Positions 1 to 5,339 of a DNA stretch of 5,339 nt are shown here, one piece after another; within the stretch, counting starts at the first letter, position 1; each line of letters begins with the position of its first letter. A program made the translations under genes and the position numbers. The DNA is from an uncultured Eubacterium sp. (GTDB taxonomy: Bacteria > Bacillota_A > Clostridia > Lachnospirales > Lachnospiraceae). The notes beneath the pieces are model-generated. The model was not told where the DNA came from, did no database searches, and saw only the letters and a program-made list of their open reading frames with translations. The stretch is taken from NCBI GenBank assembly GCA_947653505.1, contig CANTHI010000289.1, forward strand, positions 1-5,339, written 5' to 3'.

Positions 1-1
1 A

Positions 2-252
2 CTTTCAGAAGATGGAAAACTATCAGAATTAGAACAATATATTCCTAACAGAAACGACGATAAAAAAATTACAAATGGAATATAGACAAATTAAAAATAG
101 TTTTAGAAGTATTAAAACTAAGTAATCCTGAAAGTATAAAAGCCATCCTATCATACTTAGATCATTCTAAATATGGATGGCATGAGGAAAAATACCTACA
201 AATAAAGGGCTCCAGCCATTTCCTTAAATTGCTCATTTCGGCGAAGGGCTGA
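2..252 (+). pseudogene. AT-rich broken coding remnant, function unknown
   Basis: I do not recognise this gene. The frame starting at base 2 reads LSEDGKLSELEQYIPNRNDD and runs on to a TAG at 83-85. The frame starting at base 82 then reads IDKLKIVLEVLKLSNPESIK and continues to a TGA at 250-252. Both look like ordinary hydrophilic, helical bacterial protein, and they join smoothly (...ITNGIDKLKIV...) if two bases of the ATAT at 80-83 are removed. A dinucleotide-slippage frameshift in one gene is therefore the simplest reading. The fragment is open at the left edge, so its start is not visible. Base composition (about 26% G+C over 1-180) differs sharply from the his genes, which suggests acquired DNA. 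It could instead be two unrelated short frames or AT-rich non-coding DNA. The strongly coding-like stretch ends near base 205. Confidence 0.35.
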
Positions 253-326
253 ATGTTGTTAAAGAACATCTGGATTCGAAGAATTTCTATGCATTCAATC
301 CGGCATTCGATATGCGGCAGAAATAA
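228..326 (+). pseudogene. 3'-terminal fragment of an unidentified plus-strand gene
   Basis: This open frame follows a TAA at 225-227 and ends at the TAA at 324-326. It encodes 32 residues including AHFGEGLNVVKEHLDSKNFY and ending in DMRQK. It has no ATG or ribosome-binding site of its own. Composition rises here to values closer to the his genes than to the AT-rich segment on its left. Its stop lies 21 bases before the terminator stem at 348, as expected for a real gene end, so I read it as the leftover C-terminus of a gene whose body was lost or replaced by the AT-rich DNA. I do not recognise the family. A chance open frame of this length is quite possible, and the opposite strand is also open across much of it. 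Confidence 0.28.
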
Positions 327-347
327 AGCAGCAGGCTGATATGTCAC

Positions 348-394
348 AAAAAACGGAATACTTTGCATGATAGCCGCAAAGCATTCCGTTTTTT
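348..394 (-). terminator. Rho-independent terminator of the his operon, probably bidirectional
   Basis: Two 19-base arms (348-366 and 376-394) pair around a 9-base loop. The core is GCAAAG-ATTCCG, flanked by six A:T pairs, so a T run follows the stem on either strand. One position differs (A360 against C382). In the minus-strand transcript this becomes a G-U wobble, leaving a fully paired stem; in the plus-strand transcript it is an A-C mismatch. That favours selection on the minus strand, as the end of the his message about 170 bases after the hisIE stop. It would also stop transcription of the plus-strand fragment ending at 326. Confidence 0.85.
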
Positions 395-397
395 CAT

Positions 398-420
398 ACA
401 GACAGCCTGCCGGTGTCTGT
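398..420. repeat. Short perfect inverted repeat beside the terminator
   Basis: ACAGACA at 398-404 and TGTCTGT at 414-420 are exact reverse complements around a 9-base, GC-rich spacer. In the his transcript this hairpin would form just before the terminator stem. It could help protect the 3' end, or it may be a chance 7-bp match. There is no T run directly after it in the minus direction, so it is not a terminator by itself. Confidence 0.3.
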
Positions 421-536
421 CCCAAATCTGCTCATCATCTCCATCTCCTGATCCGTTCAGGTTATCTTTCCATGCTTTATAAAGCCATCCCGGAATCTGA
501 ATCAGACATGATCTCCCATCGCAAAATATTTTTCTC

Positions 537-555
537 CGGCACGGCTTCCATGCCG
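537..555 (-). other. Stem-loop directly after the hisIE stop codon
   Basis: In minus-strand sense, CGGCATGG pairs with CCGTGCCG across a three-base AAG loop, starting 8 bases after the hisIE stop. The T-G position is a wobble pair in the minus-strand RNA but an A-C mismatch in the plus-strand RNA, so it fits a structure in the his message. The bases that follow (GAGAAAAATATTTT) are A/T-rich without a clean U run, so it is at best a weak terminator. A role in stabilising the 3' end of the message is another possibility. Confidence 0.4.
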
Positions 556-563
556 CGGCCGTC

Positions 564-1847
564 TTACCGCTGCGAAAGCTCTCCGGTAATATCCTCCCAC
601 GTCAGGCCCTTTTCTACCATCAGTACCATCAGATGATACAAAAAGTCTGCCGCTTCGTATTTCATCTCTTCCGCATCCGGATTTTTGGCTGCAATGACGA
701 TCTCTGTCGCTTCCTCCCCAACCTTTTTCAATATTTTATCCAGTCCCTTGTCAAACAGATAGTTCGTATACGAACCATCCTTCGGATGAATCTTCCGGTC
801 CAGAATAATCGCATATTCATCCTCAAAGACTTTCAGCGGGTTGCGCTCAATATATTCCTTATGTACGATCTCATTGTGGAAGCAGCTGTACTTCCCCGTA
901 TGGCATGCGGCGCCGACCTGGGATACTTTGGCCAGAATCGTATCTTTGTCACAGTCTGCCATCAGCGCCTTCACATACTGGATATTCCCGGACGTGGCGC
1001 CTTTGACCCAGAGCTCCTTGCGGCTCCTGCTGTAATAGGTCATCTTTCCGGTTGTGATCGTTTTATTAAAAGCTTCCTCGTTCATATACGCAAGCATCAG
1101 CACCTTGCCGGTACGGTAGTCCTGCGTAATGACCGGAATCATTCCGTCCGCGTTTAATTTAAAATCTTTCCATTTTAAGGCAGGCTCAAAGTTATCCATC
1201 TTGATGCCATGCGCAGAAAGTGTGGATTTTAACTCCATCACATTGGTTTCCACGTCATTTAAAAATGAGCCGTAAATACCGCGTGAATGCTCACGCTGCA
1301 AAATTTCCAGCATATGCTCCAGATCATGTTCCTCACAAAGCGCGACATACTGTGTATCCGTCAGGTTTTCGACAGAATCCAGCATTTTCGGCTCCATCAC
1401 GAGCATTTCATGAATCTTTTCTTTAATGACTTCTTTATGTTTAAATACAAAATCTATATTTTTCACTGACACGAGTATTTTTTCATGTCCAAAGCGGGAA
1501 GCCGCCTCATCCACCAGTGCAAAACAGTATGATTTGGAACCGTTAATCAGCACCTGCTTGCATCCGGCATACAGCAGCTTTTTTATGTCCTCCAGCCGGT
1601 TGACATTGCCGCCCCCGCAGGTCGGAATCTCCGTCAGCCGATTTAATTCCCGTATGACATGTATATTTTTTTCATGCTCTTTATCTTCATCCGACAAATC
1701 AAACACAAAGATTTTATCAATGCCACCATCATTATATACTTTTGCAAGAAAGTTCAAATCTCCTGCAGGAGTCAGATCATCTGGCCCCTTTACGGGCATC
1801 CCGTCTTTTAAATACAGCGTCGCCGCTAATATTTTCTGTTCCATCAT
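564..1847 (-). CDS. hisIE: HisIE: phosphoribosyl-AMP cyclohydrolase / phosphoribosyl-ATP pyrophosphatase with an N-terminal degenerate HisF-like domain
   Basis: A 427-residue cytoplasmic protein catalysing steps two and three of histidine synthesis: PR-ATP to PR-AMP (HisE part), then opening of the adenine ring to ProFAR (HisI part). Residues about 223-327 are HisI, with the metal-binding DCDKD (298-302) and CHTGKYSCF (315-323) motifs intact. Residues about 340-427 are HisE, with KKVGEEATE (374-382) and YEAADFLYH (397-405). A usual HisIE is roughly 200-220 residues, so about 220 N-terminal residues are extra. These resemble HisF: LKDG (13-16), AGD (28-30), GGGN (78-81), LLYAGCKQVLIN (91-102). 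The two HisF catalytic aspartates appear replaced by Y12 and K129. The start is ATG at 1847, with AAAGGG (1854-1859) six bases upstream; the next codon is also ATG. It lies 38 bases after hisD and is the last gene before the terminator. Enzyme identity is certain; the role of the extra domain is unknown. Confidence 0.95.
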   Translation of the reverse strand: MMEQKILAATLYLKDGMPVKGPDDLTPAGDLNFLAKVYNDGGIDKIFVFDLSDEDKEHEKNIHVIRELNRLTEIPTCGGGNVNRLEDIKKLLYAGCKQVLINGSKSYCFALVDEAASRFGHEKILVSVKNIDFVFKHKEVIKEKIHEMLVMEPKMLDSVENLTDTQYVALCEEHDLEHMLEILQREHSRGIYGSFLNDVETNVMELKSTLSAHGIKMDNFEPALKWKDFKLNADGMIPVITQDYRTGKVLMLAYMNEEAFNKTITTGKMTYYSRSRKELWVKGATSGNIQYVKALMADCDKDTILAKVSQVGAACHTGKYSCFHNEIVHKEYIERNPLKVFEDEYAIILDRKIHPKDGSYTNYLFDKGLDKILKKVGEEATEIVIAAKNPDAEEMKYEAADFLYHLMVLMVEKGLTWEDITGELSQR

Positions 1848-1885
1848 CCATTTCCCTTTCTATTATTGATCCCGGCGGATCCTGA

Positions 1886-3178
1886 TCATTCCTCAAAACG
1901 AACCTGTATGGAGTTTGCATGTGCCGTCAGCTGCTCAGACTGCGCAAACTGTACAATATCCCGGTAAACCGGCTCCAGCGCTTCCCTCGAATACGAAATA
2001 ATGCTGGATTTTTTCACAAAATCGTCCACACTCAGCGCGGAAAAAAATCTGGCTGTTCCATTCGTCGGAAGTACATGATTCGGCCCCGCAAAATAATCCC
2101 CCAGCGGCTCACTGCTATAAGGACCTATAAAGATGGCTCCGGCATTTCTGATTTTCGTCATCGTATCAAACGGATCTTTCGTAAGTATCTCCAGATGCTC
2201 GGATGCGATTTCATTTGCGGCCTGTATCGCCTCTTCCATATGATCTGCCACTAAAATATAGCCATAACGGTCCAGGGACTTTTGGATAATCTGTCTGCGT
2301 GACAGTTTTTCCAAAAACCGGTCTGTTTCTTCGGACACCTTCTGTGCCAGCTCCATCGAGGTTGTAATCAGAATCGCTGACGCCATCTCATCATGCTCTG
2401 CCTGGGACAGTAAATCCGCGGCCGCATAAACCGGATTGGCCGTTTCATCCGCCAGCACTAAAATCTCACTCGGCCCTGCGATCGAATCAATGCTGACATA
2501 GCCAAAGACCGCCTTTTTTGCCAGCGCCACATAGATATTTCCCGGTCCCACGATCTTGTCTGTCCGCGGAATGCTCTGCGTGCCAAAAGCCATCGCCGCG
2601 ACTGCCTGCGCCCCTCCGGCTTTATAAATTTCATCCGCGCCTGCTTCCTTTGCGGCGACTAACGTCGACGGACAGACTTTCCCGTCCGGGTCCGGCGGCG
2701 TGGCCATCACAATCCGTTCCACACCGGCTACCTTTGCCGGAACGATATTCATCAGTACCGAAGATGGATAAACCGCCTTTCCGCCCGGTACATACACACC
2801 GGCTGTTTTTAGCGGCGTCACCTTCTGCCCGAGCAAAATTCCGTTTTCCTCTGAGGTAAACCACGACTGCTGCCGCTGTTTTTCATGAAAGCTTTGGATG
2901 TTTAAAAGCGCTTTGCGGATCACCTTTAGCAGTGACGGATCCACCTGTGCATATGCATCCTGGATCTCATCATCCGTAACCCTGATATTCTGCGCATGGA
3001 TATCTGCGCCGTCAAAACGTCTGGTATAATCAAAAACCGCCTCATCCCCTCTGGCACGGACGTCTTCCACGATCTCCTGCACACGGCTTTCGTATTCCCC
3101 GTAACTGTTCGGGCTTCTTTTTAAAAGCTCGTCCAGTAAATTTTTTGTTGTTTCTTTTGTAAGCTTTACAATTCTCAA
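1886..3178 (-). CDS. hisD: Histidinol dehydrogenase
   Basis: A 430-residue cytoplasmic enzyme that oxidises L-histidinol to L-histidine via histidinal in two NAD-dependent steps, the end of the pathway. The length matches the family. Hallmarks are GVYVPGGKAVYPSS (127-140), KIVGPGNIYV (208-217), AGPSEILVLAD (234-244), the zinc-ligand region SQAEHDE (258-264), SEHLEI (326-331, the catalytic Glu-His pair), GDYFAGPNHVLPT (360-372) and the C-terminal TAHANSI with H420. Expected zinc ligands Q259, H262, D361 and H420 are all present, so it should be active. Translation starts at TTG (3178): a TGA lies three codons upstream in frame, and the N-terminus MRIVKLTKE is family-typical. AGGGAG is placed 9 bases before it. 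It follows hisG after a 140-base spacer filled by a tandem repeat, and precedes hisIE by 38 bases. Confidence 0.97.
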   Translation of the reverse strand: MRIVKLTKETTKNLLDELLKRSPNSYGEYESRVQEIVEDVRARGDEAVFDYTRRFDGADIHAQNIRVTDDEIQDAYAQVDPSLLKVIRKALLNIQSFHEKQRQQSWFTSEENGILLGQKVTPLKTAGVYVPGGKAVYPSSVLMNIVPAKVAGVERIVMATPPDPDGKVCPSTLVAAKEAGADEIYKAGGAQAVAAMAFGTQSIPRTDKIVGPGNIYVALAKKAVFGYVSIDSIAGPSEILVLADETANPVYAAADLLSQAEHDEMASAILITTSMELAQKVSEETDRFLEKLSRRQIIQKSLDRYGYILVADHMEEAIQAANEIASEHLEILTKDPFDTMTKIRNAGAIFIGPYSSEPLGDYFAGPNHVLPTNGTARFFSALSVDDFVKKSSIISYSREALEPVYRDIVQFAQSEQLTAHANSIQVRFEE

Positions 3179-3187
3179 TCTGATTCA

Positions 3188-3193
3188 CTCCCT
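3188..3193 (-). promoter_or_regulatory. Ribosome-binding site fixing the TTG start of hisD
   Basis: AGGGAG in minus-strand sense, separated by 9 bases from the TTG at 3178. No ATG or GTG is available between the in-frame TGA at 3185-3187 and this TTG, so the Shine-Dalgarno match supports TTG as the true start. Confidence 0.8.
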
Positions 3194-3220
3194 GCTCTTA
3201 TCATTCACACTGTGATTTGA

Positions 3221-3304
3221 TTCCTGTAATCTTATTTCTGTAATCTTATTCCTGTAATCTTATTCCTGTGATCTTATTTCTGCAATCTTATTCCTGTGAT
3301 CTTA
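3221..3304. repeat. Six-copy 14-bp tandem repeat in the hisG-hisD spacer
   Basis: Six contiguous 14-base units begin at 3221, 3235, 3249, 3263, 3277 and 3291, with plus-strand consensus TTYCTGYRATCTTA. Units 1 and 3 are identical, as are 4 and 6. Units 2 and 5 share T at position 3. Units 4-6 look like a copy of units 1-3 with three transitions, i.e. a 42-bp duplication. A degenerate seventh unit (9 of 14 matches) may sit at 3207-3220. In the his message each unit reads TAAGAT..CAG.AA; since 14 is not a multiple of three, TAA recurs in all frames, so the array is non-coding. It accounts for 84 of the 140 bases between hisG and hisD. Confidence 0.95.
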
Positions 3305-3318
3305 TTAGTCTCTTATTA

Positions 3319-4017
3319 TTACAACTTTTGCATGATCTTTTTTTCAAATGCTACTTCTTTAGACGCTTCCTTTCCAAGCGCTTCCTTCAGCATCGAAATC
3401 AGCGTTGTGATCCGCTCATGCTCCATTTTCATGCTGACCGGATTGACAACCATTCTCGCGGACAACGGACATACCTCTTCCAGTACTTCCAGTCCGTTTT
3501 CGCGCAGTGTGGAACCGGTCTCCACAATATCGACAATAACCTCTGACAGCCCGACAATCGGCGCCAGCTCAATGGATCCGTTCAGCTTTATAATTTCCAC
3601 CGTCTGGTGTTTTTTATTGTAAAAATAATTTCTGGCAATTGCCGGATATTTGGAAGCAACACGGATCAGCTCCCGTTTCTGCAGCAGCTCTGCCGCACTT
3701 TTCGGACCGCAGACACACATCCTGCATCTGCCGAATCCCAGATCCAGCACTTCAAAGATTTTACGGTTTTCTTCCAGTACCGTGTCTTCTCCCACGACTC
3801 CGATATCCGCGGCCCCATATTCCACATAGGTCGGCACATCCGGACCTTTTGCCAGAAAAAACCGCATTTTTTCTTTTTCATTTACAAAAATCAGCTTCCT
3901 CGTATCTTTATCTTTCATTTCTTCACAGGTAATACCGATTTTTTCAAAAAGAGCCAGTGTCTTTTTCGCCAGCCTGCCTTTTCCCAGAGCAAATGTCAAA
4001 TATCTGTTTTCTTCCAT
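3319..4017 (-). CDS. hisG: ATP phosphoribosyltransferase, short-form catalytic subunit
   Basis: A 232-residue enzyme that condenses ATP with PRPP to phosphoribosyl-ATP, the committed step of histidine synthesis. Motifs are ALGKGRL (10-16), [13 protein letters not shown] (68-80), NGSIELAP (146-153) and the PRPP-binding [14 protein letters not shown] (163-176). It ends near residue 232, without the roughly 80-residue C-terminal regulatory domain of long HisG. It is therefore the short form, which depends on HisZ; hisZ lies just upstream, 24 bases away. I chose ATG 4017 because GGAG (4027-4030) sits 9 bases before it and the protein then begins [16 protein letters not shown], close to the usual N-terminus. 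A GTG six codons upstream (4035) is in frame but has no ribosome-binding site. The end carries three consecutive in-frame TAA codons (3313-3321). Feedback inhibition by histidine is expected for the HisG-HisZ complex. Confidence 0.97.
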   Translation of the reverse strand: MEENRYLTFALGKGRLAKKTLALFEKIGITCEEMKDKDTRKLIFVNEKEKMRFFLAKGPDVPTYVEYGAADIGVVGEDTVLEENRKIFEVLDLGFGRCRMCVCGPKSAAELLQKRELIRVASKYPAIARNYFYNKKHQTVEIIKLNGSIELAPIVGLSEVIVDIVETGSTLRENGLEVLEEVCPLSARMVVNPVSMKMEHERITTLISMLKEALGKEASKEVAFEKKIMQKL

Positions 4018-4026
4018 ATCCTGATT

Positions 4027-4030
4027 CTCC
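4027..4030 (-). promoter_or_regulatory. Ribosome-binding site choosing the ATG start of hisG
   Basis: GGAG in minus-strand sense, 9 bases before ATG 4017. The alternative GTG at 4035 is preceded by an A-rich stretch ending ACGG with no purine-rich match, so the shorter protein is favoured. Confidence 0.6.
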
Positions 4031-4041
4031 AACACCCGTTT

Positions 4042-5265
4042 TTATTTTTCACTATAATCTTCTGTAACTGTCTGCCCATCCAGAAACTGCACTCGTGAAA
4101 TCTGCCTGCGCTTTGCATACGCTTCATACGCTTCCCTTGAGCGTCCGTCTGTCCGGACCATGAGCTCCACACTGCACCCGGCCGCGCGCTGCTTTCTCGC
4201 GTATACAACCGCATCTTCCCGGTGCGACTCATCATAAATCACCAGCTGCACCGTCTGGTCTGCAGGCATCTCTATATGCTGTCTGGACAGCGCCGCCATC
4301 ATCTGGTCCGTCACGATGACAAACCCGATTGCCGGCGCATCCTTGCCAAAATGTTTTAACAGACGGTCATACCGTCCTCCTTTTACGATCGGTTCACCGC
4401 TCCCATACGTATAACCATGAAAAATAATGCCGGAATAATACTGGTAACTGCTGATAACACCAAGCTCAAAACTGATATATTTATCAATGCCATAAAGCAG
4501 CGCCAGCGACTGCAGTCTTTCCAGGTGCTCCATTGCCGCGTGTATCTTTGGATATTTTTCCGCCGCTGCCTTAGCAGCCTGAAACTCCTCCGCCGACTGG
4601 TACAGTCTGCCCAGCAGGGAAAACAGCCGTTTTAACCCATCGTCCAGATGTCTGTTTTCCAAAAAGCTCTCCAGACCGAAAAAGTTGTTGTTTTTAATCA
4701 GATCCCGTACGGCCTCTTCTTCTTCCTCTTCATGAAAACCCGCCGCTTCCATCATTCCCTGCAGGATACCAACATGTCCGACACTCAGCTGAAACTCCCG
4801 CAGCCCCGCATGCAGCAGACATTCCACAACCATTGATAAAATCTCCGCATCCGCGTCCACCGTATCATCCCCGATCAGCTCCGCGCCCAGCTGTGTGGTT
4901 TCCTTTAACCGCCCCTGCAGGCTTCCGGTATTGATAAACGTGTTGCCTTTATAACAGAAGCGGACCGGCATCGTCTCTTCCATAAAATAATTCGCCGCTA
5001 CACGGGCAATCGACGGCGTAATATCCGGACGCAGTACGAGTGTATTGCCCTCCCTGTCAAAAAATTTATATAAATCCTTAGACTTTGTCGTCCCGATTTC
5101 TTTTCCAAAAATGTCGAAATATTCAAAAGACGGCGTCTGAACCGGACGATACCCGTATGTTTTTAATATATTGTACAATTTATCTTCCAGATATAGTTTT
5201 CTCTCACACTCTCCCTGATAAATGTCCCGCACACCTTCCGGTGTATGCAGCAGATGCTGTTTCAT
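4042..5265 (-). CDS. hisZ: ATP phosphoribosyltransferase regulatory subunit, HisRS paralogue
   Basis: A 407-residue protein of the class II aminoacyl-tRNA synthetase fold that activates short-form HisG and mediates histidine feedback; it does not charge tRNA. Seen: TPEGVRDIY (8-16), LRPDITPSIARVAA (78-91), the motif-2-like VRFCYKGNTF (101-110), QLGAELIG (125-132), YQYYSGIIFHGY (274-285), and the motif-3-like GGRYDRLLKHFG...AIGFVI (296-316). In true HisRS the histidine-A box reads RGLDYYTG. Here the corresponding stretch is SSYQYYSG, lacking the catalytic arginine, which together with the hisG neighbour argues for HisZ. A reduced C-terminal domain follows from about residue 337. Six consecutive Glu occur at 179-184 in the insert region. 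Start: ATG 5265 with AGGGAG (5274-5279) 8 bases upstream. A GTG at 5274 is in frame but lies inside that ribosome-binding site. First recognised gene of the operon in this window. Confidence 0.95.
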   Translation of the reverse strand: MKQHLLHTPEGVRDIYQGECERKLYLEDKLYNILKTYGYRPVQTPSFEYFDIFGKEIGTTKSKDLYKFFDREGNTLVLRPDITPSIARVAANYFMEETMPVRFCYKGNTFINTGSLQGRLKETTQLGAELIGDDTVDADAEILSMVVECLLHAGLREFQLSVGHVGILQGMMEAAGFHEEEEEEAVRDLIKNNNFFGLESFLENRHLDDGLKRLFSLLGRLYQSAEEFQAAKAAAEKYPKIHAAMEHLERLQSLALLYGIDKYISFELGVISSYQYYSGIIFHGYTYGSGEPIVKGGRYDRLLKHFGKDAPAIGFVIVTDQMMAALSRQHIEMPADQTVQLVIYDESHREDAVVYARKQRAAGCSVELMVRTDGRSREAYEAYAKRRQISRVQFLDGQTVTEDYSEK

Positions 5266-5339
5266 TTGTCCCACTCCCTGTTCTTTTCTGCTTGCAACCC
5301 TGGAATATTTACGGGAATACCGAACCTATGCGCATATTG
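5262..5339 (-). CDS. Possible C-terminal end of an upstream gene overlapping hisZ
   Basis: One minus-strand frame is open from the window edge for 25 codons. It reads QYAHRFGIPVNIPG and then LQAEKNREWDK, with its TGA (5262-5264) overlapping the hisZ ATG as ATGA. Such overlaps are typical of translationally coupled operon genes. The other two frames meet stops within this stretch. I do not recognise the sequence, and 25 open codons can occur by chance. If real, the operon starts further upstream; if not, these bases are 5' leader. No convincing promoter or T-box element is visible in these 74 bases. Confidence 0.25.
   Translation of the reverse strand, partial: QYAHRFGIPVNIPGLQAEKNREWDK
5274..5279 (-). 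promoter_or_regulatory. Ribosome-binding site choosing the ATG start of hisZ
   Basis: AGGGAG in minus-strand sense with an 8-base spacer to ATG 5265. The in-frame GTG at 5272-5274 overlaps this element (GGGAGTGG), so it is more likely part of the binding site than a start codon. Confidence 0.75.

Noticed and set aside
162..425. An 87-codon minus-strand open frame
   Set aside because: It runs straight through the terminator stem at 348-394, has no ribosome-binding site and has unconvincing, cysteine-rich content.
477..563. The frame after the hisIE stop stays open for 28 more codons (including a possible 24-residue peptide from ATG 549-551), suggesting stop-codon read-through or a small gene
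   Set aside because: HisE already ends at the normal family length, there is no ribosome-binding site before the ATG, and the segment overlaps the stem-loop at 537-555.
1868..1881. GATCC-CGGC-GGATC inverted repeat in the hisD-hisIE gap
   Set aside because: The stem is only five base pairs, with no T run, and sits outside the hisIE ribosome-binding site; it is too weak to call an attenuator or terminator.
2631..2864. Arginine-rich minus-strand frame inside hisD, and the many plus-strand frames opposite the his genes
   Set aside because: They are shadows of strongly conserved genes, without their own start signals or recognisable domains.
3221..3304. CRISPR-like array
   Set aside because: The 14-bp units are directly contiguous with no spacers, so this is a minisatellite.
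4042..5265. Possibility that this is histidyl-tRNA synthetase
   Set aside because: The histidine-A box arginine region (RGLDYYTG) is replaced by SSYQYYSG, the C-terminal domain is reduced, and it precedes a short-form hisG that requires HisZ.

Overview
The window carries the proximal part of a histidine-biosynthesis operon on the minus strand. It reads right to left as hisZ, hisG, hisD and a large hisIE, ending in an intrinsic terminator at 348-394. Three features point to a Gram-positive anaerobe of the Clostridia, most probably Lachnospiraceae: the split short-form HisG plus HisZ enzyme, strong AGGGAG-type ribosome-binding sites, and an elongated HisI-HisE protein. The taxon is inferred from gene content only; no rRNA or other marker is present.

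Layout. Bases 1 to about 205 are very AT-rich (about 26% G+C by hand count over 1-180). They hold plus-strand coding-like remnants broken by a frameshift. Bases 228-326 hold a short plus-strand open frame that looks like the 3' end of a second gene. Both are convergent with the his operon and meet it at the terminator. Bases 395-563 are a non-coding trailer with two further inverted repeats. Bases 564-1847 are hisIE, 1886-3178 hisD, 3319-4017 hisG and 4042-5265 hisZ. The last 74 bases contain an open frame whose stop overlaps the hisZ start; it may be the end of an upstream gene.

How the genes work together. HisG (catalytic) and HisZ (HisRS-like regulatory subunit) form the ATP phosphoribosyltransferase that commits PRPP and ATP to the pathway. 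HisE and HisI, fused in one protein, carry out steps two and three. HisD performs the final two oxidations, from histidinol to histidine. The middle of the pathway (HisA, HisH, HisF, HisB, HisC and a histidinol-phosphatase) is absent from the window and must be encoded elsewhere.

Most notable points. First, HisIE carries about 220 extra N-terminal residues that look like a collapsed, catalytically dead HisF (TIM-barrel) domain. Second, a 6 x 14-bp tandem repeat sits in the unusually long hisG-hisD spacer. The rest of the operon looks ordinary, and I see no mobile element, CRISPR array, tRNA or rRNA.
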